Assembly: GCF_007846095.1 (NCBI RefSeq)
Contig: NZ_VOEI01000001.1
Location: forward strand, 620,001 to 684,000
Direction of reading: 5' to 3'
Source of the DNA: Mucilaginibacter achroorhodeus
GTDB taxonomy: Bacteria > Bacteroidota > Bacteroidia > Sphingobacteriales > Sphingobacteriaceae
Length of the DNA stretch: 64,000 nt
Every line of letters begins with the position of its first letter. Position 1 is the first letter of the stretch. A model generated the notes under the pieces. The model was not told the DNA's origin and made no database searches. It worked only from the letters and a program-made list of their open reading frames with translations. This document shows, piece after piece, positions 8,001 to 17,373 of the stretch. Made by a program: the position numbers and the translations under genes.

Positions 8001-8798
8001 ATGGATAGAAAAGAAATGACTAAAAAACACTTAATTACGTGCTCCGTAATCGTAGTGATGGTTATCATTTCCGCACTCAACATTTTCAGTACAACACCGG
8101 TTATGCCGGCAGCAAAACACATTGTTTTAGTACCTGCAAATCTCCTTTTCAGCAAGCCCGCTGAAGCAGAAGAAGCAGCTTACAATTTTGCTGACGAAGC
8201 GCTACCGCTTGACGACAAAAAAGTAGATTTTAAATTAAAAAAATCGATAGCAAAACACAGGTATAAAACTGTACAGTCAAACGTGTTACATGCTAAAGCC
8301 GATAAAGTGTTTCCAATTATCGAGCCAATCTTAAGAGCTTACGGTATCCCCGAAGATTTTAAATATGTGCCTTTAGTTGAATCAGGCTTACGTGGAGGTA
8401 CGTCGCCAAAGGGTGCACGTGGGGTATGGCAATTTATGCCTGGTACCGCCCGCACCTATGGCTTAAGGGTTAACCGCCGGGTTGATGAACGCCTTAACCT
8501 GCGCAAATCAACCATAGCAGCTTGTAAGTACATCAAAGAGCTTTACCAGGAGTTTAACAGCTGGACGCTTGCTGCAGCAGCTTACAACAATGGTTCTATT
8601 AAACTGGAACGCGCCATTAACAAGCAAAATGAGGATAATTATTTCCGCATGAGCCTTAACCGCGAAACCGGTTCTTACGTTTACAAACTTATAGCCATGA
8701 AGGAGATCATCACGAACCCTGAAAAATACGGTTATAAGAACTTTTACAGCTATAATCATCTACATCAGCTGCCATCTTTTTTGGTAGCTTACAATTAA
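8001..8798 (+). CDS. SLT-domain lytic transglycosylase
   Basis: A 265-residue membrane-anchored or exported peptidoglycan lytic transglycosylase. A hydrophobic segment at about residues 10-28 is the signal or anchor. The SLT catalytic domain (about 115-230) starts with YVPLVESGL, whose Glu is the general acid. It continues with the conserved GARGVWQFMPGTARTYGL and AAAAYNNG motifs. The enzyme cleaves the MurNAc-GlcNAc bond to form 1,6-anhydro ends. It lacks the LysM repeats of MltD. It has its own strong promoter and a terminator, so it is monocistronic. Confidence 0.93.
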   Translation: MDRKEMTKKHLITCSVIVVMVIISALNIFSTTPVMPAAKHIVLVPANLLFSKPAEAEEAAYNFADEALPLDDKKVDFKLKKSIAKHRYKTVQSNVLHAKADKVFPIIEPILRAYGIPEDFKYVPLVESGLRGGTSPKGARGVWQFMPGTARTYGLRVNRRVDERLNLRKSTIAACKYIKELYQEFNSWTLAAAAYNNGSIKLERAINKQNEDNYFRMSLNRETGSYVYKLIAMKEIITNPEKYGYKNFYSYNHLHQLPSFLVAYN

Positions 8799-8827
8799 GT
8801 AATTGTATAAATTACGGAGCACAAAAA

Positions 8828-8864
8828 ATGAAAAGGCTCCTGCCAGTTGGCGGGGGCCTTTGTT
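8828..8864 (+). terminator. Terminator after lytic transglycosylase gene
   Basis: GGCTCCTGCC-AGTT-GGCGGGGGCC forms a stem with two G-U pairs, flanked by A and T runs, 30 bases after the stop codon. Confidence 0.75.
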
Positions 8865-8907
8865 TTATACGCCATAGCGTTTATAAGAATTTAATTAGGC
8901 CTTTTTA

Positions 8908-10209
8908 TTACAGCTTGATTTTTACAAAATAAATGCTGTTATGGTCTACCTTGCCTGTTAACGGCAATAGCTTTTGGGCAAAGGTATTTGAGCCATTATC
9001 CACCACACCAAAATCGTCATCATTTGATATAGCCAGGATGTTTCCCGGAAGCAGCGTGATACCTTCGGCCTTATCATGCGGGTAAACAGTTGGCAGGTCT
9101 TTTAAAAGATCTAAAACCAATGTTTTTGTAACTGGGGTGATGCCTGCACCTTGCAGACCAGCTGTGGTACCCAGTTCTTCTACCGTTTTACCACCGTAAA
9201 GTTTTCCATTGGCTCCGTTATCAGGGTCTGATATATCCGTGGCATTGCTGATATCGATCTTAAAGATCTTTTTAAATTTTGCCGGATTAGTTGCAGCACC
9301 ACCATATAAGCCATCGCGCTCGATAGTAAGGAACGTGGTTGCGTTAACGGCCGTGATCTCGCTACAGCCGGTGAGCGATGGATCATCCATTAGGTAAGCG
9401 TACTGTTTGGTTTTGCCGGTTGCAATTTCATAAGTAAGAATACGCAACACAACAGAGTTGCCGATTGCTGCTTTTGATGGGTTGTACATTGGCGATTGCA
9501 TTAAACCTACCAGTGTTTTTCCATCAGGTGTGATAGCCAGGCCTTCCATACCGCGGTTAGCACGACGCTTTGCAAACACCAAGGGGATCTTCCTTCCGCC
9601 GGTGCCGGTGCCAAATGGATTAATACGCTCTATAGTTTTGCCTGTAGCATCAAAATGGACAATGTGCGGGCCGTATTCGTCGCTCACCCAAAAAGAGCCG
9701 TCTGCGGCACGCACAAGGCCTTCAGAGTCGATACCATCGGCACTGGTTTGTAAAACATTACCGTTAAGATCGTAAGGTACCTCACCAGTTGCACCCTGCC
9801 CTGTTGGGTTAGGCAAACCATTAAGGTTGGCGCCGGCAGCATTTTTAAAGGCAATGGTTTGCTCTAAAACGAGTTTACCATCCTTTAAACGGAATTTTCC
9901 AATTGCCGGGGTAAAATCAGCTTTGCCTAATATTATAGAGTTTGCAGCAGTACCGGCCACATTTGGGCCACGGTCTGTCATTAGGTAAAATACGGTTGGG
10001 TCGTTAGGATCAGCAGCCAAAGCAGAACCAAAACCACCGTTGTAAACTTTTACACCGGCAGCAGTAGTAAAAAGCACAGCAGGATCTGATGCCTCTGCCA
10101 TATCAGGATAGCTTACCGTGGTAACCGGATCAATTGCAACACGGTCTTTCTTACAAGCACTAAAGCTAAGGGCAGCAACAGCAAGAATAGTTAGTAAATT
10201 TTTGTTCAT
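8908..10209 (-). CDS. Phytase-esterase-like lipoprotein
   Basis: A 433-residue lipoprotein with lipobox FSAC (Cys at about residue 19). The mature protein matches the 'esterase-like activity of phytase' family, a beta-propeller fold. Supporting motifs are DRGPN, DGIDSEGLVRAADGSFWVSDEYGP, NRGMEGLAITPDGKTLVGLMQSP and DKAEGITLLPGNILAISNDDD. Members are often annotated as phytase or alkaline-phosphatase-like, but most are untested. It is probably on the outer or inner membrane, facing the periplasm. It is monocistronic, with the GH18/CE4/GT2 gene starting 81 bases beyond its upstream side. Confidence 0.85.
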   Translation of the reverse strand: MNKNLLTILAVAALSFSACKKDRVAIDPVTTVSYPDMAEASDPAVLFTTAAGVKVYNGGFGSALAADPNDPTVFYLMTDRGPNVAGTAANSIILGKADFTPAIGKFRLKDGKLVLEQTIAFKNAAGANLNGLPNPTGQGATGEVPYDLNGNVLQTSADGIDSEGLVRAADGSFWVSDEYGPHIVHFDATGKTIERINPFGTGTGGRKIPLVFAKRRANRGMEGLAITPDGKTLVGLMQSPMYNPSKAAIGNSVVLRILTYEIATGKTKQYAYLMDDPSLTGCSEITAVNATTFLTIERDGLYGGAATNPAKFKKIFKIDISNATDISDPDNGANGKLYGGKTVEELGTTAGLQGAGITPVTKTLVLDLLKDLPTVYPHDKAEGITLLPGNILAISNDDDFGVVDNGSNTFAQKLLPLTGKVDHNSIYFVKIKL

Positions 10210-10289
10210 TTGAGGAGTAGTTAAATTGTCCGCAAAAGAACTTCAGCATTATTAATCTTGCGTTAAGCCATTATCAACGTTAATGTATA

Positions 10290-13200
10290 TTAAACCGGTG
10301 GCTCGTCTCCGCCGCCTACGAGCCCTGCCTTTTTCACTTTCACATTACCGGTACGTTTTAATACACCCCATGTGTTCAACTCCCCTTTTAAAGCTTTGCG
10401 GATAGATTTGAATAAGATGTAATACATCAGTTGCCTCCATATAAAGCGCTGCGGTATCAGATATACCAATTTACCGTACGGTTCCTTTTCCATACGGAAA
10501 GCGATTGCACCCACTATAAAATCGACCAGCAGGAATGCTACATAAAATACCAGCATTTTTTCAGGGTGGCTACCGAATAAACCTAATATCATGATGAGAT
10601 CGGCCAGTGGTGAAAATAGCGGCAAGATGATCTGGAAGATCAGGATGTTAGGCATCCCAACCATACCAAAGTAATTGAACTTGCTATTGAATAAAGCATC
10701 CCGGTTTTTCCAGAAACTCTGGATAACGCCAAAGCTCCAGCGGAAACGTTGTTTAAGCAGTGCATTTAATGTTTCAGGTGCTTCGGTGTAGGCTATCGCT
10801 TCGGCACAGTTTTTCACTACGTAGCCTTCTTTAAGGATACGCATGGTAAGATCACAATCCTCCGCAAGCGTATCATAAGTAAAACCGCCAGCCCTGAATA
10901 TAGCCGACTTGCGGAAAGCACCAATAGCGCCAGGCACAACCGTAATACTATTAATGATGTCAAACGCCCGGCGGTCCATGTTTTGAGCGGTTATATACTC
11001 TAACGACTGCCACTTGGTGATCATATTGGTTTCGTTACCCACCTTCACCGTACCTGCCACTGCCCCTATCTGCTCGTCAGTAAAATAGGTCATCATGTGG
11101 TAAATAGCATCATTTTTGAGCTGGGTGTCAGCATCGATACAGATCACATAATCGTTGGTTGCATGGCTTATACCGAAGTTTAAAGCAGAAGCTTTGCCCC
11201 CGTTAGGCTTGGTGAGCACCGTTACCTTAGGGTGATTTGCATAAGCTTCGCTTACCACTTTGTAGGTACTATCTTTTGAACCATCATCGACAAAAATGAT
11301 GTTGAATACCGGGTATTCGGTCTTTAGCAAACTTTCGATGGTTTTCGTTGCCGTTACTTCCTCATTATAAGCCGGCACAATAATACTTATCGGCGGCAAT
11401 TCATGCGCCGTGTATTGTATCTTCTTGTTATCATTAAACTGCCTTGTTGCCAGTATACCTATAAGGATAATACGACCCATTGCCAGGAATATCGCAAACA
11501 AGAACACGTAGAAGAAGAACTTATTACCCAGGAAGAACCCTACCACAACAATATCGTAGTAATGCCCCCAGAAATTCTGCTCATCGGTAGCTACCGGCAT
11601 CAGTTCGATCTTCTTTTTATTTAGGATATCAGCAATGGTGGTAAACTCGTAGCCGTTCTTTTTAAAGAAATGGATGATGGCCGGGAGAGCCTTCACCGTT
11701 TCTTCGCGCGTATCACCACCCGCATCGTGCAACAGAATCATACTGCCATTGTCTTTCTGGCGAATGGTACGGGCGATGATGCTATCAGCTGTAACGCCAG
11801 GCTGCCAATCCCATGGGTCGATAGACTCCCCTATGGTAATATAGCTTTGTCTGCGGCTCTCGGCCACCGGGATAACCTCTGCAAGCGTTTGCGGCTCGGC
11901 ATCGGCATTAAACGGCGGGCGGAAAAGTATGGTGCTATGCCCGGTTACCGATTCGATCAACTTACGGGTGGAGTTAAGCTCCAGATTAACCCGCTCAAGG
12001 CTTATGGTAGAAATATCAGGGTGAAAGAACGTGTGATTACCAATTTCATATCCTTCATCATAAATACGTTTGAGCAGAGGTATATTTTTCTCTACCATTG
12101 ACCCCACCACGAAGAAAGATCCGGGAACTTTCTCACGCTTCAGAATATCTAATATCCGTGGCGTATAATCAGGATCGGGACCATCATCAAAAGTTAGAAC
12201 AATTTTACCCGGCTTGTAACCATACTTGCGGATAACGTATTTGGTGGGTATAGTTTTATAGTACTGACTGGTAATGATAAAATTTTTCGGATCCATCGAA
12301 ATATCGATCTCTCCTTTGTTAGGTACAGTTATCAGGTCCAGCACCTCGCCATCACCAGCGTAACTGATGTTATTATTTAAACCTACGGTTGTTAGCCTTT
12401 TTATCTCGACGCCGGTTTTCTTTAACGAGTCTATCGAAAGGTTTTTGCGGAAGAAGGTCCACAAGCGCGGGTCTTCACCACCTAAGCGCCAAAGGGCCAC
12501 GCCACCCGTTGCCCAATCGTCAGCCATGCGCATAACATTGAAGTTGGTAGCTGCATCGGCAAAGTAAACGGTGTGGTCGAGACCATCATTACCTAAATAA
12601 GTGTAGTGTGAATTGGCCGAGTTGGAATCGAAAATTATCTTTTTATTTTTCTGCTGTGCAGTACCTATTGCCTGCTGATAACCTATGGATTGCCCAACGC
12701 TACCCTCGGGCCAATCGTACCCGCCGCTGGCAAGCGTTAAGATCACTTTTTCGCTCGGTATAAGAGAACAAACATGATCCAAAATCTCCTCTACCCAGTG
12801 CTGGTGAGCCACGTCGCCGGAGTTGGTGCCGTCGTTGTGTTCATCTATGGCCATCACAAACAAATAATCGTTTACATGCTGCAGGCGCTTAAGGTCGTAC
12901 TCTTCATCATCAGGAGCAACGTTTTGTGTTACCAGCAGGTCATTGGCTTTAAATATCCGGTAAAGATCATTCTGAAAGGCAATATACTCTTTGCTGTTAC
13001 GGTTTTTAATATCTTCAATCTCAACGTTAACACCATTAAAGTTGTAATGCTTTAACACCCCCACCATACTGTTGATGAAAGCGGTACGCAACTTTTTGCT
13101 TTTAAAGATGCGCTGTACATCCTTGGTATCAAATTCGCCGGTTTTATTATCAATGTTTACGTAGTTGGATAAGGTAACAAGTACCTGCTTTTTAAAGCGC

Positions 13201-13673
13201 TTGTTTACGTTGATCAAACCGGTATCAATGGCAGTAGTGAGCGTATCGGCATTGCGCGAAAAAGAAAAACCCTCAGATATGATCATATCCAGGTGAGGCA
13301 TACTCTCTACCAGGGATGTGTAAGCCTGTGATTCCCATGCTTTATAAAAAGCTGCGTTAATACGCCTAGCGTTGTTTGGGTGCTTGAGCTGGTGCAGACG
13401 GCGCGCGCGTGCCAGTTGCTCTATCTCCGCCTTTTCGATTGTAAAATCGCGGTATCTTTTAGATTTTTTGAAAGCATTAAGGTCTTCTTTGGCTATCCGT
13501 TTTGGTGTAGGATCCAAAACCGGCAATGCAGGGTATTCTTTTGATGTTACCGTAATAACGGCAGCAACAACGCCAACTACAAAAACTATAAGTAATACAC
13601 GACTAAGCCATTTAAAACGGTTCCACCTTCCGGGGTTATCGGCCTGAAATATCTGCCTGTTGTTTGAGGACAT
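10290..13673 (-). CDS. GH18-like / polysaccharide deacetylase / GT2 glycosyltransferase fusion
   Basis: An 1127-residue membrane protein with three enzyme modules. A membrane segment lies at about 24-44. A GH18-like domain spans about 100-420; its signature is changed to FNGVNVEIED, keeping the terminal Glu region. A NodB/CE4 deacetylase spans about 485-690, with TFDDGP, the metal-binding pair in NHTFFHPD, RPPF and LLHDAG. After membrane helices at 705-745, a processive GT2 domain spans about 755-990 (VPAYNEE, VDDGSKD, DAD, AEDCDLT, QRFRW), followed by more helices. The GT2 part resembles poly-GlcNAc or hyaluronan synthases, and the deacetylase and GH18 parts would act outside. It likely makes and trims an N-acetylated exopolysaccharide; the polymer is inferred. 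Confidence 0.92.
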   Translation of the reverse strand: MSSNNRQIFQADNPGRWNRFKWLSRVLLIVFVVGVVAAVITVTSKEYPALPVLDPTPKRIAKEDLNAFKKSKRYRDFTIEKAEIEQLARARRLHQLKHPNNARRINAAFYKAWESQAYTSLVESMPHLDMIISEGFSFSRNADTLTTAIDTGLINVNKRFKKQVLVTLSNYVNIDNKTGEFDTKDVQRIFKSKKLRTAFINSMVGVLKHYNFNGVNVEIEDIKNRNSKEYIAFQNDLYRIFKANDLLVTQNVAPDDEEYDLKRLQHVNDYLFVMAIDEHNDGTNSGDVAHQHWVEEILDHVCSLIPSEKVILTLASGGYDWPEGSVGQSIGYQQAIGTAQQKNKKIIFDSNSANSHYTYLGNDGLDHTVYFADAATNFNVMRMADDWATGGVALWRLGGEDPRLWTFFRKNLSIDSLKKTGVEIKRLTTVGLNNNISYAGDGEVLDLITVPNKGEIDISMDPKNFIITSQYYKTIPTKYVIRKYGYKPGKIVLTFDDGPDPDYTPRILDILKREKVPGSFFVVGSMVEKNIPLLKRIYDEGYEIGNHTFFHPDISTISLERVNLELNSTRKLIESVTGHSTILFRPPFNADAEPQTLAEVIPVAESRRQSYITIGESIDPWDWQPGVTADSIIARTIRQKDNGSMILLHDAGGDTREETVKALPAIIHFFKKNGYEFTTIADILNKKKIELMPVATDEQNFWGHYYDIVVVGFFLGNKFFFYVFLFAIFLAMGRIILIGILATRQFNDNKKIQYTAHELPPISIIVPAYNEEVTATKTIESLLKTEYPVFNIIFVDDGSKDSTYKVVSEAYANHPKVTVLTKPNGGKASALNFGISHATNDYVICIDADTQLKNDAIYHMMTYFTDEQIGAVAGTVKVGNETNMITKWQSLEYITAQNMDRRAFDIINSITVVPGAIGAFRKSAIFRAGGFTYDTLAEDCDLTMRILKEGYVVKNCAEAIAYTEAPETLNALLKQRFRWSFGVIQSFWKNRDALFNSKFNYFGMVGMPNILIFQIILPLFSPLADLIMILGLFGSHPEKMLVFYVAFLLVDFIVGAIAFRMEKEPYGKLVYLIPQRFIWRQLMYYILFKSIRKALKGELNTWGVLKRTGNVKVKKAGLVGGGDEPPV

Positions 13674-13720
13674 TAATGGATCTTGAAGTTTAAGTTGATG
13701 AGGTGGTTATGTAGTGTGTA

Positions 13721-13882
13721 TTATTTTGATTGTTTGCCCGGCTCTATACCAGAAAAATCGACACCGCACTTACAATTACTGCCACAGCTTTTTTTTGCGA
13801 ATAAGCTATTATAAATAATGCGGCCAACGTAAGCAATAGCTACAATAAATAATATGGCTATGATAACAACCTGAATATTCAT
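13721..13882 (-). CDS. FeoB-associated-type Cys-rich small membrane protein
   Basis: A 53-residue open frame from the ATG at 13882 to the TAA at 13721. It has one N-terminal membrane helix (NIQVVIIAILFIVAIAYVG) and a Cys-rich tail (KKSCGSNCKCGVDFS). This matches the small FeoB-associated Cys-rich membrane proteins of Bacteroidota, which usually sit beside feoAB and are thought to help ferrous iron uptake. No feoA or feoB is near. It lies between the fusion glycosyltransferase and the ATP-grasp cluster, in the same orientation as both. Confidence 0.75.
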   Translation of the reverse strand: MNIQVVIIAILFIVAIAYVGRIIYNSLFAKKSCGSNCKCGVDFSGIEPGKQSK

Positions 13883-13938
13883 GCTACAAAATTAAGTATT
13901 AAATATATACGTTATGCACGGCAAAAAAGTATAAAAAG

Positions 13939-15135
13939 CTATTTATGCATAAAAGCCACCGTGCCGCCCACCCAGTCAAAATCCTTATTGTAGCGTACGC
14001 CAATCATTTTACCCCTGCTTAACCTTGCCAGGTTTATCGCAAGGGTAGGTTTATTATGCCCATCGGGCCAAAGATACAGCAATCTTATCTCCACCTTAAC
14101 GCCACCATCCGGCGATTCGACAACGGGCACATAATCAACTTTTTGCTGCAGTATCCAGTTCTCAGGGTCAGGCAGTTTTTCTATATCATCATCCATTACA
14201 TCAATGATAACGCCCTGCCCCGCAAAACTAAACAGCGGCTTAAGCACATAATTATGCAAATCATCAGGAATTGTTGCCAGCTTATTTACAAACTGTGTTT
14301 GCGGCACATAATTCCCTTTTAGGAATGGAATGGTGTATTTACTGATTCGATAAAACCAGTTAGGATGCGTTATCCATTCCACATCAAGGGGTTGGCGTAT
14401 ATCAACTACTTTATCAAATATGTTCTGATCACTTTCTATCTCGTCAAATATCAGGCGGTTATAGATCCGCCTTATCCGTTTCTTTTCACCATCAGCGTTA
14501 TGGTAAAAAAGCTGATCGCCTTCCTGTATCAGATCGGCAAGTGAAATTATCGGGGTACCAATGTATCGTTCTGTAAGATAGAAATCAACAGCGGTTTTTT
14601 GTTCGGGCGCGTTTACATCCATCAGTACCACTTCATCGGGCTGGTACGGGCCTAAGATGGTTTCCTTTAGCAGATCTATGTAACTGCTTTTACTTAGCTG
14701 GTTAAAAAAAATGGTTTGATTACCAGGCACGTTAAAGGTATGGCGATAAGTTTCGGCCAGGTGCAACTGAAAACCATACAGCGACGGGAAGCCCTGCATC
14801 TCTATCAGCTTAGGAACGATGTTGCCCGCCTCATCTTTACAAACCCCAAAATCCAGCGCTATAAAGTGAGGATGGTCATTCTCGTTGGCAACGCGCCACT
14901 TATCAGGTATGGCACGCTCGCTCAGTTCCTTAAAGCCCGGTGCGGTTACAACATCTATTATCTCCTGCCCTGCCTGTACCAGTTTATCCCTAAAATCGTC
15001 TGTTAGGAAAACGGGGGTTTCTGCCACGCGAAACTCTACCGGCTTATCCAGTCCTGCATTAAGGTCGACCAGAAAATCGGCATATTTTTCTTCAGTGAAG
15101 TTTTGATTAAATACGGTTCTGACAGATGGGTTCAT
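13939..15135 (-). CDS. ATP-grasp-like amide ligase, last gene of the amidoligase cluster
   Basis: A 398-residue protein from the ATG at 15135; the frame is open to a TTG at 15165. I read it as ATP-grasp-like. KLIEMQGFPSLYGFQ (about 115-130) resembles the substrate/metal segment of glutathionylspermidine-synthase-type folds. YVLKPLFSFAGQGV (about 305) resembles the lysine plus glycine-rich ATP loop. WILQQKVDY and VEIRLLYLW (about 335-360) resemble the next strands. It is the promoter-distal gene of the five-gene minus-strand cluster and is separated from the amidotransferase by a palindromic element (15177-15270). Substrate unknown; a peptide or polyamine amide bond is inferred. Confidence 0.65.
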   Translation of the reverse strand: MNPSVRTVFNQNFTEEKYADFLVDLNAGLDKPVEFRVAETPVFLTDDFRDKLVQAGQEIIDVVTAPGFKELSERAIPDKWRVANENDHPHFIALDFGVCKDEAGNIVPKLIEMQGFPSLYGFQLHLAETYRHTFNVPGNQTIFFNQLSKSSYIDLLKETILGPYQPDEVVLMDVNAPEQKTAVDFYLTERYIGTPIISLADLIQEGDQLFYHNADGEKKRIRRIYNRLIFDEIESDQNIFDKVVDIRQPLDVEWITHPNWFYRISKYTIPFLKGNYVPQTQFVNKLATIPDDLHNYVLKPLFSFAGQGVIIDVMDDDIEKLPDPENWILQQKVDYVPVVESPDGGVKVEIRLLYLWPDGHNKPTLAINLARLSRGKMIGVRYNKDFDWVGGTVAFMHK

Positions 15136-15176
15136 GGGTGATGATGTTTTAAATAATGCGTACAAACTGCCAAATT

Positions 15177-15270
15177 ATGTCATTGCGAGCGATAGCGTGG
15201 CAATCTCATAGGATATATGTTAAAACTCGCTATGAGATTGCAACGTCGCTGACGCTCCTCGCAATGACAT
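15177..15270. repeat. CAATCTCAT palindromic repeat, copy 1
   Basis: Left arm starts ATGTCATTGCGAGCGATAGC and ends CAATCTCAT; right arm starts ATGAGATTGCAACGTCGC and ends CTCGCAATGACAT. The two arms are imperfect reverse complements around a 22-base centre. A second copy lies at 29447-29556. Confidence 0.85.
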
Positions 15271-15291
15271 TTGATATTTTGGCGCACCGTC

Positions 15292-16137
15292 TTACACTCT
15301 TGGTTCCAACTTCTCATACTTCAGCAATGCCTTATTCAAAAAATTGGGAATGATGGTGTGCTGTGTGTGTACTATCTTATCCGGGTCTTCCAGGCGCTCT
15401 ATCATCTCGTTGTATTTCGCTTCGCCGTGCTCTTCTATCACGTCGGCTTTTTTATCTTCGCGCTGTAACAGCATGCTCATTCCGTGCGCATCAGCCTCCG
15501 GATGAAATTGTGTTGCAAAAAAGTACGGGCTAAACCTTATCGCCATCATAGCACGGGGCAAGTCAACGTACGGGCGCTCCTTTTCAAGTGCAACCAGCTC
15601 CATATCTAAATCTTTAAAACGCTTTTCATCTGGATTTATCACTTGCCAGCTACGCGAATCAACCGTGTAAAAGGGATTGCTCAATCCATCAAATATGTGT
15701 TCATTATTCCCGTTGCCAACAATATGCACAGGCAGCACGCCAAAAGACGACGACCGCCGTGTATTGATCTCGCCCAAACCATACTTGCGGCACATCAACT
15801 GGAAAGAGTGACAAACAAAGAAAACATGCTTTTTATCGGCGCTGTTGCCCAGGTTATGATCTTCCAGTTGATCTATAAGATTAAAATAACTGCGTTCCCA
15901 AACGCTGCCTTCGCTATCCAGCGGACTACCCGGACCACCGCTTGATATGTAAGCATCAAAACCCAGGCCCGGCACTTCTGCCTTGCCGCGTACATCAAAA
16001 ACCTGGTAGCTTAAATTTAAATTGTGCTGCATTTTGTAGCGCTCCAGTATCTCCCGGAAACCCCGCATCCCCTCATTTGCCACGCCATCGTATAAGTCTA
16101 ATATGGCTACCTTAATTTCCGGTGTGTTAGTATTCAT
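15292..16137 (-). CDS. Class I glutamine amidotransferase domain protein
   Basis: A 281-residue GMP-synthase-like class I amidotransferase. The nucleophile elbow is FFVCHSFQLMC (Cys at about residue 125) and the His-Glu pair is in ATQFHPEAD (about 213-217), so the triad looks intact. The oxyanion segment is SSGGPGSPLD. It should hydrolyse glutamine, or a gamma-glutamyl compound, to release ammonia or cleave the isopeptide. The extra C-terminal 65 residues are acidic and hydrophilic. It sits between the GCS2 ligase and the ATP-grasp-like gene, so it probably supplies ammonia to, or removes glutamyl groups from, the product of its neighbours. Confidence 0.85.
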   Translation of the reverse strand: MNTNTPEIKVAILDLYDGVANEGMRGFREILERYKMQHNLNLSYQVFDVRGKAEVPGLGFDAYISSGGPGSPLDSEGSVWERSYFNLIDQLEDHNLGNSADKKHVFFVCHSFQLMCRKYGLGEINTRRSSSFGVLPVHIVGNGNNEHIFDGLSNPFYTVDSRSWQVINPDEKRFKDLDMELVALEKERPYVDLPRAMMAIRFSPYFFATQFHPEADAHGMSMLLQREDKKADVIEEHGEAKYNEMIERLEDPDKIVHTQHTIIPNFLNKALLKYEKLEPRV

Positions 16138-16154
16138 AATCTTTTTCTAATTAG

Positions 16155-16236
16155 GCCTCACCCTGTCCTCTCCAAAGGAGAGGGTTCTAAAATCTTTTTT
16201 TAAAGTCCTCTCCTATGGAGAGGATTTAGGTGAGGC
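16155..16236. repeat. CACCC/CCTCTCC double-hairpin repeat, copy 2
   Basis: Outer arms GCCTCACC / GGTGAGGC are perfect. Inside are two small hairpins, CCTCTCCAAAGGAGAGG and CCTCTCCTATGGAGAGG. It ends one base before the stop codon of the GCS2 gene (16238-16240). Confidence 0.85.
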
Positions 16237-16237
16237 T

Positions 16238-17335
16238 TCAAATCCCTTTTAACGTTTGTGATGTGATATAGTCAACCACATCTACAAAGTTATTACTTTG
16301 GTTATAAACAGCCAGTTGCCTATCCGCACCGGTGCCGTGCTCCAGTATTTTGTGTACGTAGGCCAGATCATCCCTTGAGCCAAGCTCATCAACTAGATCG
16401 TCAACAAAATCAAGCAGCTCTAAAACTAGCGATCGGGTGTTCACTTCCATTTCCTTGCCGAAGTCTATCATTTTCCCATCGATGCCGTAACGGGCCGCGC
16501 GCCATTTGTTCTCGTTGATCAAAGCGCGCGAATAGTTGATAAACTTCATGTTCTGTGACCGCAGTTTATAAAGCTTGGCGCACAACGCCTGGAACAATGC
16601 TGTAAAGGCGATAGTTTCATCAACCAACATAGGGCAATCGCAAATGCGAAACTCTATGGTCTCAAAAAACGGATGCACGCGGATATCCCACCATATCTTT
16701 TTAGCATTATCAATACAGTTGGTTTTTACGAGCAATTTGATGTACCGGTCGTATTCTTCAATGCTGCCGAAGTAATCGGGTATTCCCGTCCTTGGGAATT
16801 TATCAAACACTTTGGTACGGAACGATTTGAATCCTGTATTCCGACCCTCCCAAAATGGCGAGTTGGTTGATAACGCATATACGTGCGGTAAAAAATACCG
16901 CACCTGGTTGGCAATGTGTATGGCCATATCGCGCGATTGGATGCCCACATGCACATGTAACCCAAAGATAAGATTTGAGCGTGCAGCTTCCTGCATCTCA
17001 TCCACTATCTCAAAATATCGCGGATGGTCTGTTATCAATTGATGTTGCCAGTGCGAAAATGGGTGCGTGCCCGCGGCACCTATCCGCAGGCCCAGGTCGC
17101 CAGCCAGTTGGGCTACGGTGCCACGTAGTTTGGTCACCTCAGCTCGAGCCTCCTGCGTGTTACGGCAAATGTGTGTGCCCACCTCAACCACAGCCTGGTG
17201 CATTTCGGCCTTCACCTGGTCTTCATGTATCTTTTGCGCACTATCAACAATCTTCTGTTCGTGCGATGTGAGTTCCCTGGTCACAGGGTCAATCACCATA
17301 AATTCTTCTTCAACACCTAAGGTGAACTCGTTCAT
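16238..17335 (-). CDS. YbdK/GCS2-type carboxylate-amine ligase
   Basis: A 365-residue member of the glutamate-cysteine ligase type 2 family (YbdK, COG2170). The start TLGVEEEFMVIDP carries the conserved Glu residues that bind Mg-ATP. GTHPFSHW and FGLHVHVG are the other family signatures. The fold is glutamine-synthetase-like and joins a carboxylate to an amine with ATP. E. coli YbdK has only weak gamma-glutamylcysteine activity, so the natural substrate is open. It lies in a five-gene cluster with ATP-grasp and amidotransferase genes, which argues for a dedicated product rather than glutathione. The organism appears to use bacillithiol instead. Confidence 0.92.
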   Translation of the reverse strand: MNEFTLGVEEEFMVIDPVTRELTSHEQKIVDSAQKIHEDQVKAEMHQAVVEVGTHICRNTQEARAEVTKLRGTVAQLAGDLGLRIGAAGTHPFSHWQHQLITDHPRYFEIVDEMQEAARSNLIFGLHVHVGIQSRDMAIHIANQVRYFLPHVYALSTNSPFWEGRNTGFKSFRTKVFDKFPRTGIPDYFGSIEEYDRYIKLLVKTNCIDNAKKIWWDIRVHPFFETIEFRICDCPMLVDETIAFTALFQALCAKLYKLRSQNMKFINYSRALINENKWRAARYGIDGKMIDFGKEMEVNTRSLVLELLDFVDDLVDELGSRDDLAYVHKILEHGTGADRQLAVYNQSNNFVDVVDYITSQTLKGI

Positions 17336-17373
17336 AATTGGTTAGGGGTTATTGGTTGTAACAGTTCGTTTTG

